NCBI GenBank assembly: GCA_911728435.2
Contig: OU452213.1
Span: 9,651,834-9,715,833, forward strand
Source of the DNA: Apoderus coryli
Lineage: Eukaryota > Arthropoda > Insecta > Coleoptera > Attelabidae
Direction of reading: 5' to 3'
DNA: 64,000 nt
Below the pieces are notes generated by a model, which saw only the letters and a program-made list of their open reading frames with translations, was not told where the DNA came from and did no database searches. The position numbers and the translations under genes are program-made. Of this stretch, positions 1 to 12,200 are shown in pieces. The stretch's first letter is position 1. Each line of letters starts with the position of its first letter.

Positions 1-2239
1 GATTAGTTTTTTTAAGGTTCAAAACCAAATCATTTTGTATACAATAACCTTTCATTTCTTGCAAGCATTTATTACACTCTGTACTCAGATCAATAACATT
101 ACCAGCCGATATTATAGCTGAGGTGTCATCAGCGAAAAGCGTTGTGTGCTTGGCGGATTTTATTTCAGCGGATATGTCGCAAATAAACAATATAAAAATT
201 AATGGTCCCAGTGTACTACCCTGGGGAACGCCAATATTGACCTCAAGTACCGATGATTCGTGTACCGTGCCATTGAAGTTAATACTCACTCTCTGCTTTC
301 GGTCTGCGAGATACGACTCTATCCAATCTAATGGTATTCCTCGAACACCAAAATTGTAAAATTTTGATAAAATTTTCCGATGATTTACCGTTTCAAAGGC
401 TCGTGTATAATCGAAGAACAGACCAGAACACTTCTGTCTCTTCTCCAAGCCCAACAACACACCATTGACAAACTGTATAACCGCATCCTGTGTCGAGCAG
501 CCCCGTCTAAAACCAAACTGATTTTGGCCAAGGAAATTATGCTTATTCACAAATTCCAGAAGTCGACGATGGAAAGCATTCTCAAAAACTTTTGAAAAAA
601 CGGACAACACAGAGATGCCTCTATAATTCTGTATATTCTTCGGATCATCCCGCTTAAAGATTGGCACAACCTTGGCCAGTTTTAGCCTCTGTGGAAATTT
701 TCCCTCGAGAAAAGAACAGTTCACCAGATGCAACAAAATCGGGGCTACCAGGCCAATCACGTGCCTCAAAACAGAGCAGGGGATACCATCAGGTCCACTT
801 GAATCCTTCCCCGATATTTTACGTAAAATATCACACATTTCGCTTTCATGCAAGGGGCGGAGAAAAAAAAACTCTGCATTTAAATCAGGCGCATTATGGT
901 TCAATTGAGAATCATTCGACACAACAATACTCCTGATAGAATCGACAAAGTAGTTGTTAAATAACTCTGCTGCATGTTCGTCACACGGAAACTCCTGTCC
1001 ATTGTTGTCCTCAAATATAGAAGGGTACCGATGACGTGTACTCAAACTCACTTCCTCATTGATAATTTTCCAGGAAATTTTTGATTTATTATTCGATGTA
1101 TTATAGCGTAAGTCGTTGTAAGATCTTTTGGCTGCAGCTACCTGTTTTTTATGTTTTTTGTATAAAACTGTATACAATTCTTTAATATTTTGTTCCTTAA
1201 AAATCTTGTATTGATAATTCAAGTCTCTGAGGAACTCTCCCTGAACAACTATATCCTGGGTTATCCAAGGATGGTGCGTTACTTTATCTTTTATCCTTAC
1301 AGTTTTCATTGGGAAACAAAGATCCAAGATCCGATCAAACCTCACAACAAACTCCGTGAATTTCTCATCGACACCTACAGCATTCAACACACCACTCCAT
1401 GTTTCATGACGAACGTGAAATTGAAACAAGCTAACATTAAACTCGTCATTGAAGTATCTCTTATTAACGTATCGAACCCCATCAACATGTGTCGCCCGCA
1501 AAACATCAAAAGTAGCCAGCTGAAAGAAATGATCAGATAATTCTGTAACTTGCACAAGTGTGGTTAATAGAGTAACATAGATATTGGAGAAAATGTTGTC
1601 GATAACACTCTTGGATTCACCCTGTATACGAGTGTACTCAAAAATACATTGTGACAGATTAAAACAATTAAAAAGATTCAAAACTTCGACAACACCTCTC
1701 TCGCTCCTGTTAGCAAAATTTATATTGAAGTCACCACACACTAAGAGTTTATTATTTCGAAATCGATGATCATTTAAAACCACCTCCAGGTTCAGTATAA
1801 ACTCATTTAAAATCGCCTGAGGTGCTCGATACAAACAAACAATATAGTAGTTTTCACTGCAAATCTGCACCTCCGCACAACACGCCTCAAAAGTGCTCTC
1901 CCAGGCGTCAATCACAATGTTTCTGGAACCGGACACCAAATCAAATCTCACGAATATGCAGGCACCCCCTCCTCTAAAAGGACGCGAAAAATAACTGACT
2001 AATTGATAATTACTAAGCTTCAGTGCTTTTATTTCATCCATCTGGCACCACGTCTCTGTCAGACAAACAACATCCGGAAATTTCTGCTGCATTAGCAACA
2101 TGTCGAGTTCTATAGTTTTAGAGCGTAAACTCCTAACATTGAGGTGAAAAACACGAAATTCACCTAACCCCCCCGAGAGGCACCGAGCAGCAGCAGTTTG
2201 TTTATTTCTAGGCCTAACAAAGAAAAAAATTTCTCCCAT
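1..2239 (-). CDS. Non-LTR retrotransposon ORF2 (endonuclease + reverse transcriptase), 3' part off the window
   Basis: Read on the minus strand, an ATG at 2239-2237 opens a frame still in use at position 1. The N-terminal part is an apurinic-type endonuclease/exonuclease/phosphatase domain (FHLNVRSL, then CLTETW, then a GGGACIFVR segment). The RT catalytic region is in the same frame near the left edge: GVPQGSTLGPL around 218-232 and FADDT at 122-136. I checked the frame at both ends and in the first 50 bases but did not translate every codon between, so an internal stop is not excluded. The ATG overlaps the end of ORF1 by about 26 bases in another frame, a common two-ORF arrangement. The RT thumb and 3' UTR lie outside the window. 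The family is CR1/jockey-like; the exact clade is uncertain. Confidence 0.8.
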   Translation of the reverse strand, partial: MGEIFFFVRPRNKQTAAARCLSGGLGEFRVFHLNVRSLRSKTIELDMLLMQQKFPDVVCLTETWCQMDEIKALKLSNYQLVSYFSRPFRGGGACIFVRFDLVSGSRNIVIDAWESTFEACCAEVQICSENYYIVCLYRAPQAILNEFILNLEVVLNDHRFRNNKLLVCGDFNINFANRSERGVVEVLNLFNCFNLSQCIFEYTRIQGESKSVIDNIFSNIYVTLLTTLVQVTELSDHFFQLATFDVLRATHVDGVRYVNKRYFNDEFNVSLFQFHVRHETWSGVLNAVGVDEKFTEFVVRFDRILDLCFPMKTVRIKDKVTHHPWITQDIVVQGEFLRDLNYQYKIFKEQNIKELYTVLYKKHKKQVAAAKRSYNDLRYNTSNNKSKISWKIINEEVSLSTRHRYPSIFEDNNGQEFPCDEHAAELFNNYFVDSIRSIVVSNDSQLNHNAPDLNAEFFFLRPLHESEMCDILRKISGKDSSGPDGIPCSVLRHVIGLVAPILLHLVNCSFLEGKFPQRLKLAKVVPIFKRDDPKNIQNYRGISVLSVFSKVFENAFHRRLLEFVNKHNFLGQNQFGFRRGCSTQDAVIQFVNGVLLGLEKRQKCSGLFFDYTRAFETVNHRKILSKFYNFGVRGIPLDWIESYLADRKQRVSINFNGTVHESSVLEVNIGVPQGSTLGPLIFILFICDISAEIKSAKHTTLFADDTSAIISAGNVIDLSTECNKCLQEMKGYCIQNDLVLNLKKTN

Positions 2240-3383
2240 CAATCAAAACATTCTTGAGATAATTTGCAACTCTAACTTTTCCAGATTTCTTCAATATAGC
2301 TTGCCTATTATTCACAAAATACCTAGAACTAACAATAGAATTAATGTGAGAAAATACAATACCCTTAGTAACTAACAAATCATTAAAAAAATCACAATTA
2401 CACATATTAAAAGTATCAGTAAGTTTGTTCAAATAAAAATCATTCGAATAAATAGGAGCAGTAAACAAAATGAGGTTTGTTCTGGAGCTGGTCTCACGTA
2501 ACAACTCAAGAGTATTAATATCCAACCTCTTACCAACCAGTACATCCCTAGCACCACCACCAACAATCACGTAGTCCTTAGATCCATAATTTACTGTCAG
2601 TCTGTCAATGTTTTTCACTACACTAAAAAGGTCAGCATTTGGTTTAACAATTGAGGAGATTAAAAACTTATCTCCAGCCAGGCCGCTCAAAATATCAGCA
2701 ACACCGCCCAACATTCCATCTCCCAATATCAAAACACGATCCCTTGAATCCCTCACATTCGTAGGAGTTGATGCAGGTTCTGCCTCAATACCGGAAGGCA
2801 CCGTGGAAGCTGCCTCAGTCAACAATATTTCCCGATGAATAGATATATGGTCATCGGTTTGAGTATCATACGATGTTACCAGGAATCTTTCAGTTTGTGT
2901 CAACGCTACATTGTTTTTAATCAGATCCGTTTGGGTATTTTTTTGGTGTTTTCTGAATTGTGTCTGTGATATTGCATCAGTCATAACTGGTTTTTCAGAT
3001 TCTTTCTTTAATTCGTCCAATCTACGTTCCAAGCATTCAATTGTCTGGTTCAAAGTATCTATCTGGGAAGAATATGATCTCTCGGTGTCTACAATATCAC
3101 TCACAAATAATTGCGATTCTCTCCTCAATCTGCTGATACACGCGTCTCTTTGCTCAATACCATTCTGCAACTCGTCTATCTGGAGCTTCTGACTTTCTAT
3201 AACATCTTCGTAGATTTTAAGCTTGTCCTCTCTAGCACACAATCTAGAACAATGAACTCTACTTCCACTCAAGAGACCCATTTCCTTCCATTTCGTTGAA
3301 CATTCCTTGTGAAAAAAATGTCCACACGTAACACAAACATAAATATTAACAATTTCCCTCCGGCAACATTTAAATCTTTCCAT
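2214..3383 (-). CDS. Non-LTR retrotransposon ORF1: zinc-finger, coiled coil, SGNH/esterase-like domain
   Basis: The ORF has 389 codons. Residues about 6-50 carry Cys/His spacing of a PHD/RING-like finger (FKCCRRE, CVTCGHFFHKEC, VHCSRLC). A charged heptad-rich stretch about 52-130 is a predicted coiled coil. From about 215 a segment begins RVLILGDGMLGG and includes IVGGGARDVL, resembling the SGNH-hydrolase fold of CR1-type ORF1 proteins; the usual GDS is GDG here. ORF1 proteins of this kind bind element RNA in the cytoplasm before target-primed reverse transcription. It lies directly upstream of ORF2 and overlaps its start. The domain assignment is by eye; a RING rather than PHD identity is possible. 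Confidence 0.75.
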   Translation of the reverse strand: MERFKCCRREIVNIYVCVTCGHFFHKECSTKWKEMGLLSGSRVHCSRLCAREDKLKIYEDVIESQKLQIDELQNGIEQRDACISRLRRESQLFVSDIVDTERSYSSQIDTLNQTIECLERRLDELKKESEKPVMTDAISQTQFRKHQKNTQTDLIKNNVALTQTERFLVTSYDTQTDDHISIHREILLTEAASTVPSGIEAEPASTPTNVRDSRDRVLILGDGMLGGVADILSGLAGDKFLISSIVKPNADLFSVVKNIDRLTVNYGSKDYVIVGGGARDVLVGKRLDINTLELLRETSSRTNLILFTAPIYSNDFYLNKLTDTFNMCNCDFFNDLLVTKGIVFSHINSIVSSRYFVNNRQAILKKSGKVRVANYLKNVLIDGRNFFLC

Positions 3384-3766
3384 TCTGCAAGTGTTACCAG
3401 TACAATTTCAATTTTCAAAATTCACAAATCTAAACAAATTTACAATGTATATTGTATATTGGTGCGGGTCGTCTTCGACTATCAGTATTTGGTAAAAACT
3501 ATTGCAATTTGGAAAAAGGATTAACTGATAATATACTCGTACTGAATGAGTTGTCGTAGGTTAGTTGCTTAAAAATTTACAAATATTTAAAATTTTCTCA
3601 AATATCAAATGAAATTCGCATATTTGTTATCTTCTATTGATACCCTATTAGTTACCTTTGCACTTCCGGTATAGTACAATTTGTTGCAACATCCTAATTT
3701 GGTGATTTTTGGTAATTCTGATGGAGTTGAATTAAACACGATTGTTGTTGTTATTATCGGAGGCAT
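3384..3766. other. Probable 5' UTR of the 1-3383 element and unassigned AT-rich DNA
   Basis: No coding frame is supportable. On the minus strand the part next to 3383 would be the 5' UTR of the ORF1/ORF2 element. Its 5' end and target-site duplication were not located. Confidence 0.4.
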
Positions 3767-4960
3767 TTAAAAGCCCAAGGGTTTCTCTCCATTTTGCTTC
3801 CACTCAAATACTTTCTTTAGTGCAAAGTCCTTACGCTGGTCGTCTTGCAGCTTATCTGTTGCCCAGTCATCACAGTGTACTGTTGCTTTCCTCACATTAC
3901 CTTTTTCTTCTGCGCGCGAACAGTGTTTGTTGTTTACTGGGCATTGACTTCTCGATAATGGATCCGCGTTGAGTAAACCATCGACCAACACACTATTCCG
4001 TCGATTGAAGCAACTTGTGCACTATTTTTGGGGGTTTCCTTGATACGGGTTGAGGTTTGTCCCTTTTTACCGACCCCTTTTTGTTTTCGGACGGCAGAGG
4101 GAGATCCTTGCTGCCTTATTTCTTGCAGCGGCTCTCCACAGTTCCAGCATCGAATTGGACGTTTCTTCCTGTCCTTTGTTTGTTTCAGCGCACTCGAAGA
4201 ATCTTCATTTTCTCCGTCCAATAGACATAGTGACCCTGGAGCTCTGTTTGGCAGCTTCTATTTCACGTGCCTTCGTTAGTGTTCTCGGTTTTGCTAAAAG
4301 CAGCGCCTCCTTTATAGTAGGATCACGAAGCCCGTCGCAGAAAGCCTGTACTGCCAATCGGTCCAAAACATTCGCTGGGGTACCGGAATAAGCCAAACGA
4401 ACCAATCGCTCGATGTCAGCTTCATATTCTTCAAGTGATTCCCCCGACTTCTGCAAGCGACTCTTCAGTTGATAATGGTACACGTGTTCCAAATGTCCCT
4501 GACCGTATCTGGCTGCCAACTTCTTCGCTAGCTGGTCGTAATCTTCCTGCTCTGCCTCTGTAAGGGTTTGTAGTACTGCCGTTGCACTACCTCATAACGA
4601 AAGGGTCAATGCAGTGGCTCTGAAATCTACTTCCCAGGGTGTCCTGCCATCGAATCGAGGTGGCTTCATTTTCATCTTTGCTATTTCAGAGCTTGTGGAA
4701 ATATTCGATGCTCTGGATGCATCTGAGAATCGTACATTTGTCATTGAATTCTCGAACATATCGTGTACCTTTAATGATGAACTTTCAGTGGCAGCAAAGC
4801 GTTCTTTAATTTTATTTATTTCCATTTCGAGATCGCCTACCTTGTGATTCAGCTTGTCTTCCAGATTGCTTAGATTTTCTTCAAAGTTTTGTTTCATAAT
4901 TTCGACTGTATCATTTAGATTCCCAAAATGTTCACTTAATTTCTGCCAGCCGAACCGAAC
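3767..4960 (-). pseudogene. Degenerate Ty3/gypsy-type gag-pol remnant with internal deletion
   Basis: Three frames together give a decayed LTR-retrotransposon polyprotein. 4592-4960: N-terminal gag with a coiled-coil stretch and MKPPRFDGRTPWE, ended by an in-frame TGA near 4591. 4205-4590: core gag (ARYGQGHLEHVYHYQL, SLEEYEADIERLV). 3934-4221: a broken zinc knuckle starting CWNCGEP whose last Cys/His positions are lost. 3767-3991: a piece reading NADPLSRSQCP, typical of the linker after RNase H. Protease, RT and most of RNase H are absent, so a large deletion joins gag to that linker. No flanking LTR pair was identified. A TGG next to GGTTC-like repeats near 4951-4990 could mark a primer-binding site, but this is weak. 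Confidence 0.65.
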
Positions 4961-5922
4961 CGAACCAACTCAGTCCAGCCGAACCGACCAACCCACAGAT
5001 ACTGGCGAATTCGTTTCGTTCTTATTATGAGTTCGTCAGAGTATCATAGTCGTTGCACATCTATAATATCGGCCCGCATTTAAGCGCTATGCCACGAAAT
5101 TATTTTTTATTTATATTTTTATGGACACAAATTCATTTTATAATTATGTAAAATGTTCGGTGGTAAGAATTTTTTATACCAAGACTTTCTATATAAGACT
5201 ATATCGAAATTGTTCCATAGATATCTTTAAAAATACAAATTTTCATACCCTACAATAACAAATGGTTCTTTGACTGGACAATATATAGGTCGATGTCGTT
5301 CTATGGACATATATCTTCCTGATGATGCCTGCGTAAAGCGAAACATGTCACGTCTATATAATAAATTCGAGGTTCTAACTGGAAGTCTTTGATTGGTATT
5401 TAATTGTCAACCCTCTTTGAGATAATGGACAAATTTATAGATAAGACTTTCGCCTGGTTTTTCAATTTTATTTTTAACCATATTTTTAGACCACGTTGTA
5501 TCAAAAAATAACAAAAGGTGTGATGAAAATAGTTGAAATAAACCTTTTTCTACAAAAATCTTCATTCAAATTAATTAATTAAATATCTGTATAAGAACAA
5601 GTGACCTTCCAACGAACGTCACGTCATTTTTGACAGCTCTAAATATTTCAAAAACGGTTGAACTTAGGTATAGAATAAATTGTATCTAGAATTTCATGCA
5701 GAATTTCATGCAGAATCTCAAAAATATAATAGTATACAGGGTGTCCCTTTTGAAATAAGCAAGTTTACATCAATATCAAGTGTGATCATCTTGTATATAT
5801 TTTAGCGATGTGTTCCCTATCGAGCTTCATAGTTTTCCCAATTTCTATCGCGATTATATAAGTTTATAAAATTTTGGTGTTTTTTCTATACTTCGTTAAA
5901 TATTAACTTCAAAATGTTTTAG
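4961..5922. other. Intergenic or intronic AT-rich DNA upstream of the first visible Rabex-5 exon
   Basis: No coding frame. It holds a GAACC-rich microrepeat (4951-4990), a hammerhead-like motif (5306-5349), a short direct repeat of ATTTCATGCAGA near 5691-5718, and a TATACAGGGTGTCCC terminus at about 5731. The following 20 bases of that terminus recur near 53800 on the opposite strand. Because earlier Rabex-5 exons must lie to the left, this is probably intron. Confidence 0.5.
5306..5349 (+). ncRNA. Hammerhead-like structured motif, copy B
   Basis: CTGATGA at 5319-5325 is followed by T, a weak hairpin (GCCT...AAGC type) and GAAAC at 5340-5344. Outer arms GACATAT (5306-5312) and ACATGTC (5343-5349) can pair with one A/C mismatch. 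The layout matches the copies at 45508-45556 (minus) and 57224-57268. The hammerhead label rests on the core sequence; no stem I hairpin is visible and an extra T follows CTGATGA. Confidence 0.4.
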
Positions 5923-6253
5923 ATCATGGCAAGCCGGATAGACTGTTCGATTTACGTCAAATGAATCCTGACGCTGACAAATTAAATGCTGAATTTCTTG
6001 CAACTTTCGGTATGTGGAGCGAGCATGTCCGTAAACACTTTTACGATTGTGTGCAGAGATTTTCCGAGAAAATCTTAAAAGAGGTGTATAACGACGTGAA
6101 ACCGATAGAGGATATAGCGGAACTAGTGCAGAAATGTTACAATGTTTACAATCAACTAGTGAGTGGGCATGCGATTTACCAGGAGGTACCTGCAGAAGCT
6201 AAAGAACAACTTAAAGATTTCTTCGAACGATATGGAATGGTTACTTTGTATAG
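5923..6253 (+). CDS. Rabex-5: Rabex-5 exon (helical bundle before the VPS9 core)
   Basis: Acceptor TTTTAG precedes 5923 and donor GTATGT follows 6253. It starts with two bases completing a codon, reads [20 protein letters not shown] and ends ..ERYGMVTLY plus AG. The AG joins the C of the next exon to make Ser. An ATG at 5961 is internal, not a start, because the frame is open and conserved upstream of it. Confidence 0.9.
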
Positions 6254-9200
6254 GTATGTAAATATTCCAATAGGGTCTTGTAATAATTCGTTTTTGTGTG
6301 GGATAAAGTGCACGATGTGGCAACACGGGTGAGTAAAGGTTAAATAGCCCAGGTACGAAGGTTAGTTACCGAAAAATCTCGACTAAAGTAAGGAACCTAG
6401 CAACAATGTAACAGTTCTACTCACACACACCTGAAGTTGTAGCAAACTTGCGGTATTGGATTTTTTCTAGAACATAACGGAACTGTACGTTTGATTTTTT
6501 TTTAATGAAAAGTCAAGTATTATAGGGAATTTTAAATCTGGCAACAATGAACAGCTACAAAGGCTGAGTTTTTAGGTAAATTCCCGTTCTTATTGTAAAA
6601 ACTCCAAATCTCAGGAAGGCTGGCAACATTGGAATGATTCTACACATACCTGAAGTTGCAGACAACATACGTTATTGCCATTTTGTGCACATTTTCTAGA
6701 CCATAAGCGAATTTTAAATCTGGCAACAATGAACAGCTATAAAGGCTGAGTTTTTAGGTAAATCCCCGTTCTTATTGTAAAAACTCCAAATCTAAGGAAG
6801 ACTGGCAATAATGGAACGATTCTACACAGACCTGAAGTTGCAGACAACATACGTTATTGCCAATTTGTGCACATTTTCTAGACCATAATCGAATTGTAAA
6901 TCTGGCAAGAACGAACAGCTACAAAGGCTGAGTTTTTAGGTAAATCCCCGTTCTTATTGTAAAAACTCCAAATCTAAGGAAGACTGGCAATAATGGAACG
7001 ATTCTACACAGACCTGAAGTTGCAGACAACATACCTTATTGCCAATTTGTGCACATTTTCTAGATCATAAGCCAATTTTAAATCTGGCAACAATGAACAG
7101 CTACAAAGCCTGCGTTTTTAGGTAAATCCCCGTTCTTATTATAAAAACTCCAAATCTCAGGAAGGCTGGCAACAGTGGAATGATTCTACACAGACCTGAA
7201 CTTGAATTTTAAATCTGGCAACAATGAACAGATACAAAGGCTGTGTTTTTAGGTAAATCCCCGTTCTTATTGTAAAAACTCCAAATATAAGGAAGGCTGG
7301 CAACAGTGGAATGATTCTACACATTGCTGAAGTTGCAGACAACATACGTTATTGCCAATTTGTGCACATTTTCTAGACCATAATCGAATTGTAAATCTGG
7401 CAAGAACGAACAGCTACAAAGGCTGAGTTTTTAGGTAAATCCCCGTTCTTATTGTAAAAACTCTAAATCTAAGGAAGGCTGGCAACAATGGAACGGTTCT
7501 ACACATACCTGAAGTTGCAGACAACATACGTTATTGCCATTTTGTGCACATTTTCTAGACCATAATCGAATTTTAAATCTGGCAAGAACGAACAGCTACA
7601 AAGGCTGAGTTTTTAGGTAAATCCCCGTTCTTATTGTAAAAACTCTAAATCTAAGGAAGGCTGGCAACAATGGAACGATTCTACACAGACCTGAAGTTGC
7701 AGACAACATACGTTATTGCCATTTTGTGCACATTTTCTAGACCATAATCGAATTTTAAATCTGGCAAGAACGAACAGCTACAAAGGCTGAGTTTTTAGGT
7801 AAATCCCCGTTCTTATTGTAAAAACTCCAAATCTAAGGAAGGCTGGCAACAATGGAACGGTTCTACACATACCTGAAGTTGCAGACAACATACGTTATTG
7901 CCATTTTGTGCACATTTTCTAGACCATAATCGAATTTTAAATCTGGCAAGAACGAACAGCTACAAAGGCTGAGTTTTTAGGTAAATCCCCGTTCTTATTG
8001 TAAAAACTCCAAATCTAAGGAAGACTGGCAATAATGGAACGATTCTACACAGACCTGAAGTTGCAGACAACATACGTTATTGCCATTTTGTGCACATTTT
8101 CTAGACCATAATCGAATTTTAAATCTGGCAAGAACGAACAGCTACAAAGGCTGAGTTTTTAGGTAAATCCCCGTTCTTATTGTAAAAACTCTAAATCTAA
8201 GGAAGGCTGGCAACAATGGAACGATTCTACACAGACCTGAAGTTGCAGACAACATACGTTATTGCCATTTTGTGCACATTTTCTAGACCATAATCGAATT
8301 TTAAATCTGGCAAGAACGAACAGCTACAAAGGCTGAGTTTTTAGGTAAATCCCCGTTCTTATTGTAAAAACTCCAAATCTAAGGAAGACTGGCAATAATG
8401 GAACGATTCTACACATACCTGAAGTTGCAGACAACATACGTTATTGCCATTTTGTGCACATTTTCTAGACCATAATCGAATTTTAAATCTGGCAAGAACG
8501 AACAGCTACAAAGGCTGAGTTTTTAGGTAAATCCCCGTTCTTATTGTAAAAACTCTAAATCTAAGGAAGGCTGGCAACAATGGAACGATTCTACATAGAC
8601 CTGAGGTTGCAGACAACATACCTTATTGCCAATTTGTGCACATTTTCTAGATCATAAGCCAATTTTAAATCTGGCAACAATGAACAGCTACAAAGGCCGA
8701 GTTTTTAGGTAAATCCCCGTTCTTATTATAAAAACTCCAAATCTCAGGAAGGCTGGCAACAGTGGAATGATTCTACACATACCTGAAGTTGCAGACAACA
8801 TACGTTATTGCCATTTTGTGCACATTTTCTAGACCATAAGCTAATTTTAAATCTGGCAACAATGAATAGCTACAAAGGCTGAGTTTATTAGGTAAATCCC
8901 CGTTCTTATTGTAAAAACTCCAAATATAAGGAAGGCTGGCAACAATGGCACGGTTCTACACACACCTGAAGTTGCAGACAACATACGTTATTGCCAATTT
9001 GTGCACATTTTCTAGACCATAAGCGAATTTTAAATCTGGAAAAAATGAACAGCTACAAAGGCCGAGTTTTTAGGTAAATCCCCGTTCTTATTGTAAAAAC
9101 TCCAAATCTAAGGAAGGCTGGCAACAATGGAACGGTTCTACACAGACCTGAAGTTGCAGATAACATACGTTATTGCCAGTTTGTGCACATTTTCTAGACC

Positions 9201-12200
9201 ATAAGCCAATTTTAAATCTGGCAACAATGAACAGCTACAAAGGCTGAGTTTTTAGGTAAATCCCCGTTCTTATTGTAAAAACTCCAAATCTAAGGAAGGC
9301 TGGCAACAATGGAACGGTTCTACACAGATCTGAAGTTGCAGACAACATACGTTATTGCCAAATTGTGCATATTTTCTAGATCATAAGCGAATTTTAAATC
9401 TGGCAACAATGAACAGCTACAAAGGCCGAGTTTTTAGGTAAATCCCCGTTCTTATTGTAAAAACTCCAAATCTAAGGAAGGCTGGCAACAATGGAACGAT
9501 TCTACACAGACCTGAGGTTGCAGACAACATACCTTATTGCCAATTTGTGCACATTTTCTAGATCATAAGCCAATTTTAAATCTGGCAACAATGAACAGCT
9601 ACAAAGGCCGAGTTTTTAGGTAAATCCCCGTTCTTATTATAAAAACTCCAAATCTCAGGAAGGCTGGCAACAGTGGAATGATTCTACACATACCTGAAGT
9701 TGCAGACAACATACGTTATTGCCATTTTGTGCACATTTTCTAGACCATAAGCTAATTTTAAATCTGGCAACAATGAATAGCTACAAAGGCTGAGTTTATT
9801 AGGTAAATCCCCGTTCTTATTGTAAAAACTCCAAATATAAGGAAGGCTGGCAACAATGGCACGGTTCTACACACACCTGAAGTTGCAGACAACATACGTT
9901 ATTGCCAATTTGTGCACATTTTCTAGACCATAAGCGAATTTTAAATCTGGCAAAAATGAACAGCTACAAAGGCCGAGTTTTTAGGTAAATCCCCGTTCTT
10001 ATTGTAAAAACTCCAAATCTAAGGAAGGCTGGCAACAATGGAACGGTTCTACACAGATCTGAAGTTGCAGACAACATACGTTATTGCCAAATTGTGCATA
10101 TTTTCTAGATCATAAGCGAATTTTAAATCTGGCAACAATGAACAGCTACAAAGGCCGAGTTTTTAGGTAAATCCCCGTTCTTATTGTAAAAACTCCAAAT
10201 CTAAGGAAGGCTGGCAACAATGGAACGGTTCTACACAGACCTGAAGTTGCAGACAACATACGTTATTGCCAATTTGTGCACATTTTCTAGACCATAAGCC
10301 AATTTTAAATCTGGCAACAATGAATAGCTACAAACGCTGAGTTTTTAGGTAAATCCCCGTTCTTATAGTAAAAACTCCAAATCTAAGGAAGTCTGGCAAC
10401 AATGGAACGGTTTTACACATACCTGAAGTTGCAGACAACATACGTTATTGCCAATTTGTGCATATTTTCTAGACCATAAGCGAATTTTAAATCTGACAAC
10501 AATGAACAGCTACAATGGCTGTGTTTTTAGGTAAATCCCCGTTCTTATTGCAAAAACTCCAAATATAAGGAAAGCTGGCAACAATGACACGGTTCTACAC
10601 ATACCTAAAGTTGCAGACAACATATGTTATTGCCAATTTGTGCACATCTTCTAGACCATAAGCCAATTTTAAATCTGGCAACAATGAACAGCTACAAAGG
10701 CTGAGTTTTTAGGTAAATCCCCGTTCTTATTGTAAAAACTCCAAATTTAAGGAAAGCTGGCAACAATGGAACGGTTCTACACAGATCTGAAGTTGTAGAC
10801 AACATACGTTATTGCCAATTTGTGCACATTTTCTAGACCATAAGCCAATTTTAAATCTGGCAGCAAGGAGCAGCCACAAAGGCTGAGTTTTTAGGTAAAT
10901 CCCCGTTCTTATTGTAAAAACTTCAAATCTCAAGAGGGCTGGCAACAGTGGAATGATTCTACACAGACCTGAACTTGAATTTTAAATCTGATAACATTGC
11001 TGAAGTTGCAGCCAACCTGCGTTATTGCCAATGTGTGCACATTTTCTAGACCATAAGCGAATTTTAAAATCAGGCAACAATGAACAGATACAAAGGCTGT
11101 GTTTTTAGGTAAATCCCCGTTCTTATTGTAAAAACTCCAAATATAAGGAAGGCTGGCAACAGTGGAATGATTCTACACATTGCTGAAGTTGCAGCCAACC
11201 TGCGTTATTGCCAATTTGTGCACATATTCTTGACCATAAGCGAAATGCTGTAATTTTAATATTTTCTCATCTCATTTGAAGTTTTTTAAGAAGATTTAAG
11301 ATCTCTAAGGATTTTTTCAATGAATAATTTTTTCATTCATTGAGTTCGTAGATAAAATACATTATTAATAATATTCTTGCAGCTCCTTGTTCTGTCCGCA
11401 ATCGACCAACGACGAAGAAAAGGATCTCGCTATACAGGACCGCATCCGCAAATTGACATGGGTAAACGCGCAACATCTCGACTGTTGCATCAGCGAGACC
11501 AGCATTGAGGTTCGAGATCTAGTGTATACGGCTATCAACGATTTACTAGGCATGGATTCCATGAAAGCACCGCAGGAAAAGTTACAGTGTGTGGTGAAAT
11601 GTTGCCGGAGTGTTGTGGAAGTGTTGCAACACTGTCAAGGTTAGACTGAAGCAGTTTGTTTTCAGCAGAATGTGTGGGGCGGTTTAACGGTGTTCTTTTG
11701 TTTGTAGGTGGACCAGTAAGTGCTGACGAGTTTCTTCCCGCGTTGATATTTATTGTTTTGAAAGCGAATCCAGCTAGATTGAAAAGTAATATTTTGTATG
11801 TGACGCGATTTTGTAATGAAACACGGTTGATGCAAGGCGAGGCTGGGTATTACTTTACGAATTTGGTGAGTAAGGCTTTTGAGGGTTATGATCCTATGCA
11901 GAAAGCGCATTTTATTTATTTGCAAGTTCTTAGTTAAACCTCATTTTTTGATCATAAACACCTTTTCAAATTTTGAGTTGTATAACTTGAAAACTTCTTG
12001 AGATAAGGAGTTGCAATTTATTACAAGTTCTGAACTAATAGAAAACAATTTGCCCTATCGAATTTAAAGAGTATAAAATGAAGTTAAACCTCATTTTTTT
12101 GATCAAAAACACCTTTTCAAAATTTGAGTTGTATAACTTGAAAACTTCTTTAGATAAGGAGTTGCAATTTAGTACAAGTTCTGAACTAATACAACAAAGT

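Noticed and set aside
121..140. CATCAGCGAAAAG-like string as another hammerhead core
   Set aside because: It encodes the RT catalytic FADD motif on the minus strand and lacks the paired arms.
123..1769. Several plus-strand frames of 60-120 codons
   Set aside because: All are antisense to the ORF2 protein at 1-2239, which has clear catalytic motifs.
5961..6332. A single-exon 123-codon gene starting at ATG 5961
   Set aside because: Family-conserved residues extend upstream of this ATG and stop matching exactly at the donor 6254; it is an internal exon of Rabex-5.
6388..11248. Could the regular array be a CRISPR?
   Set aside because: The whole 182-bp monomer is repeated with no unique spacers, in a eukaryotic intron.
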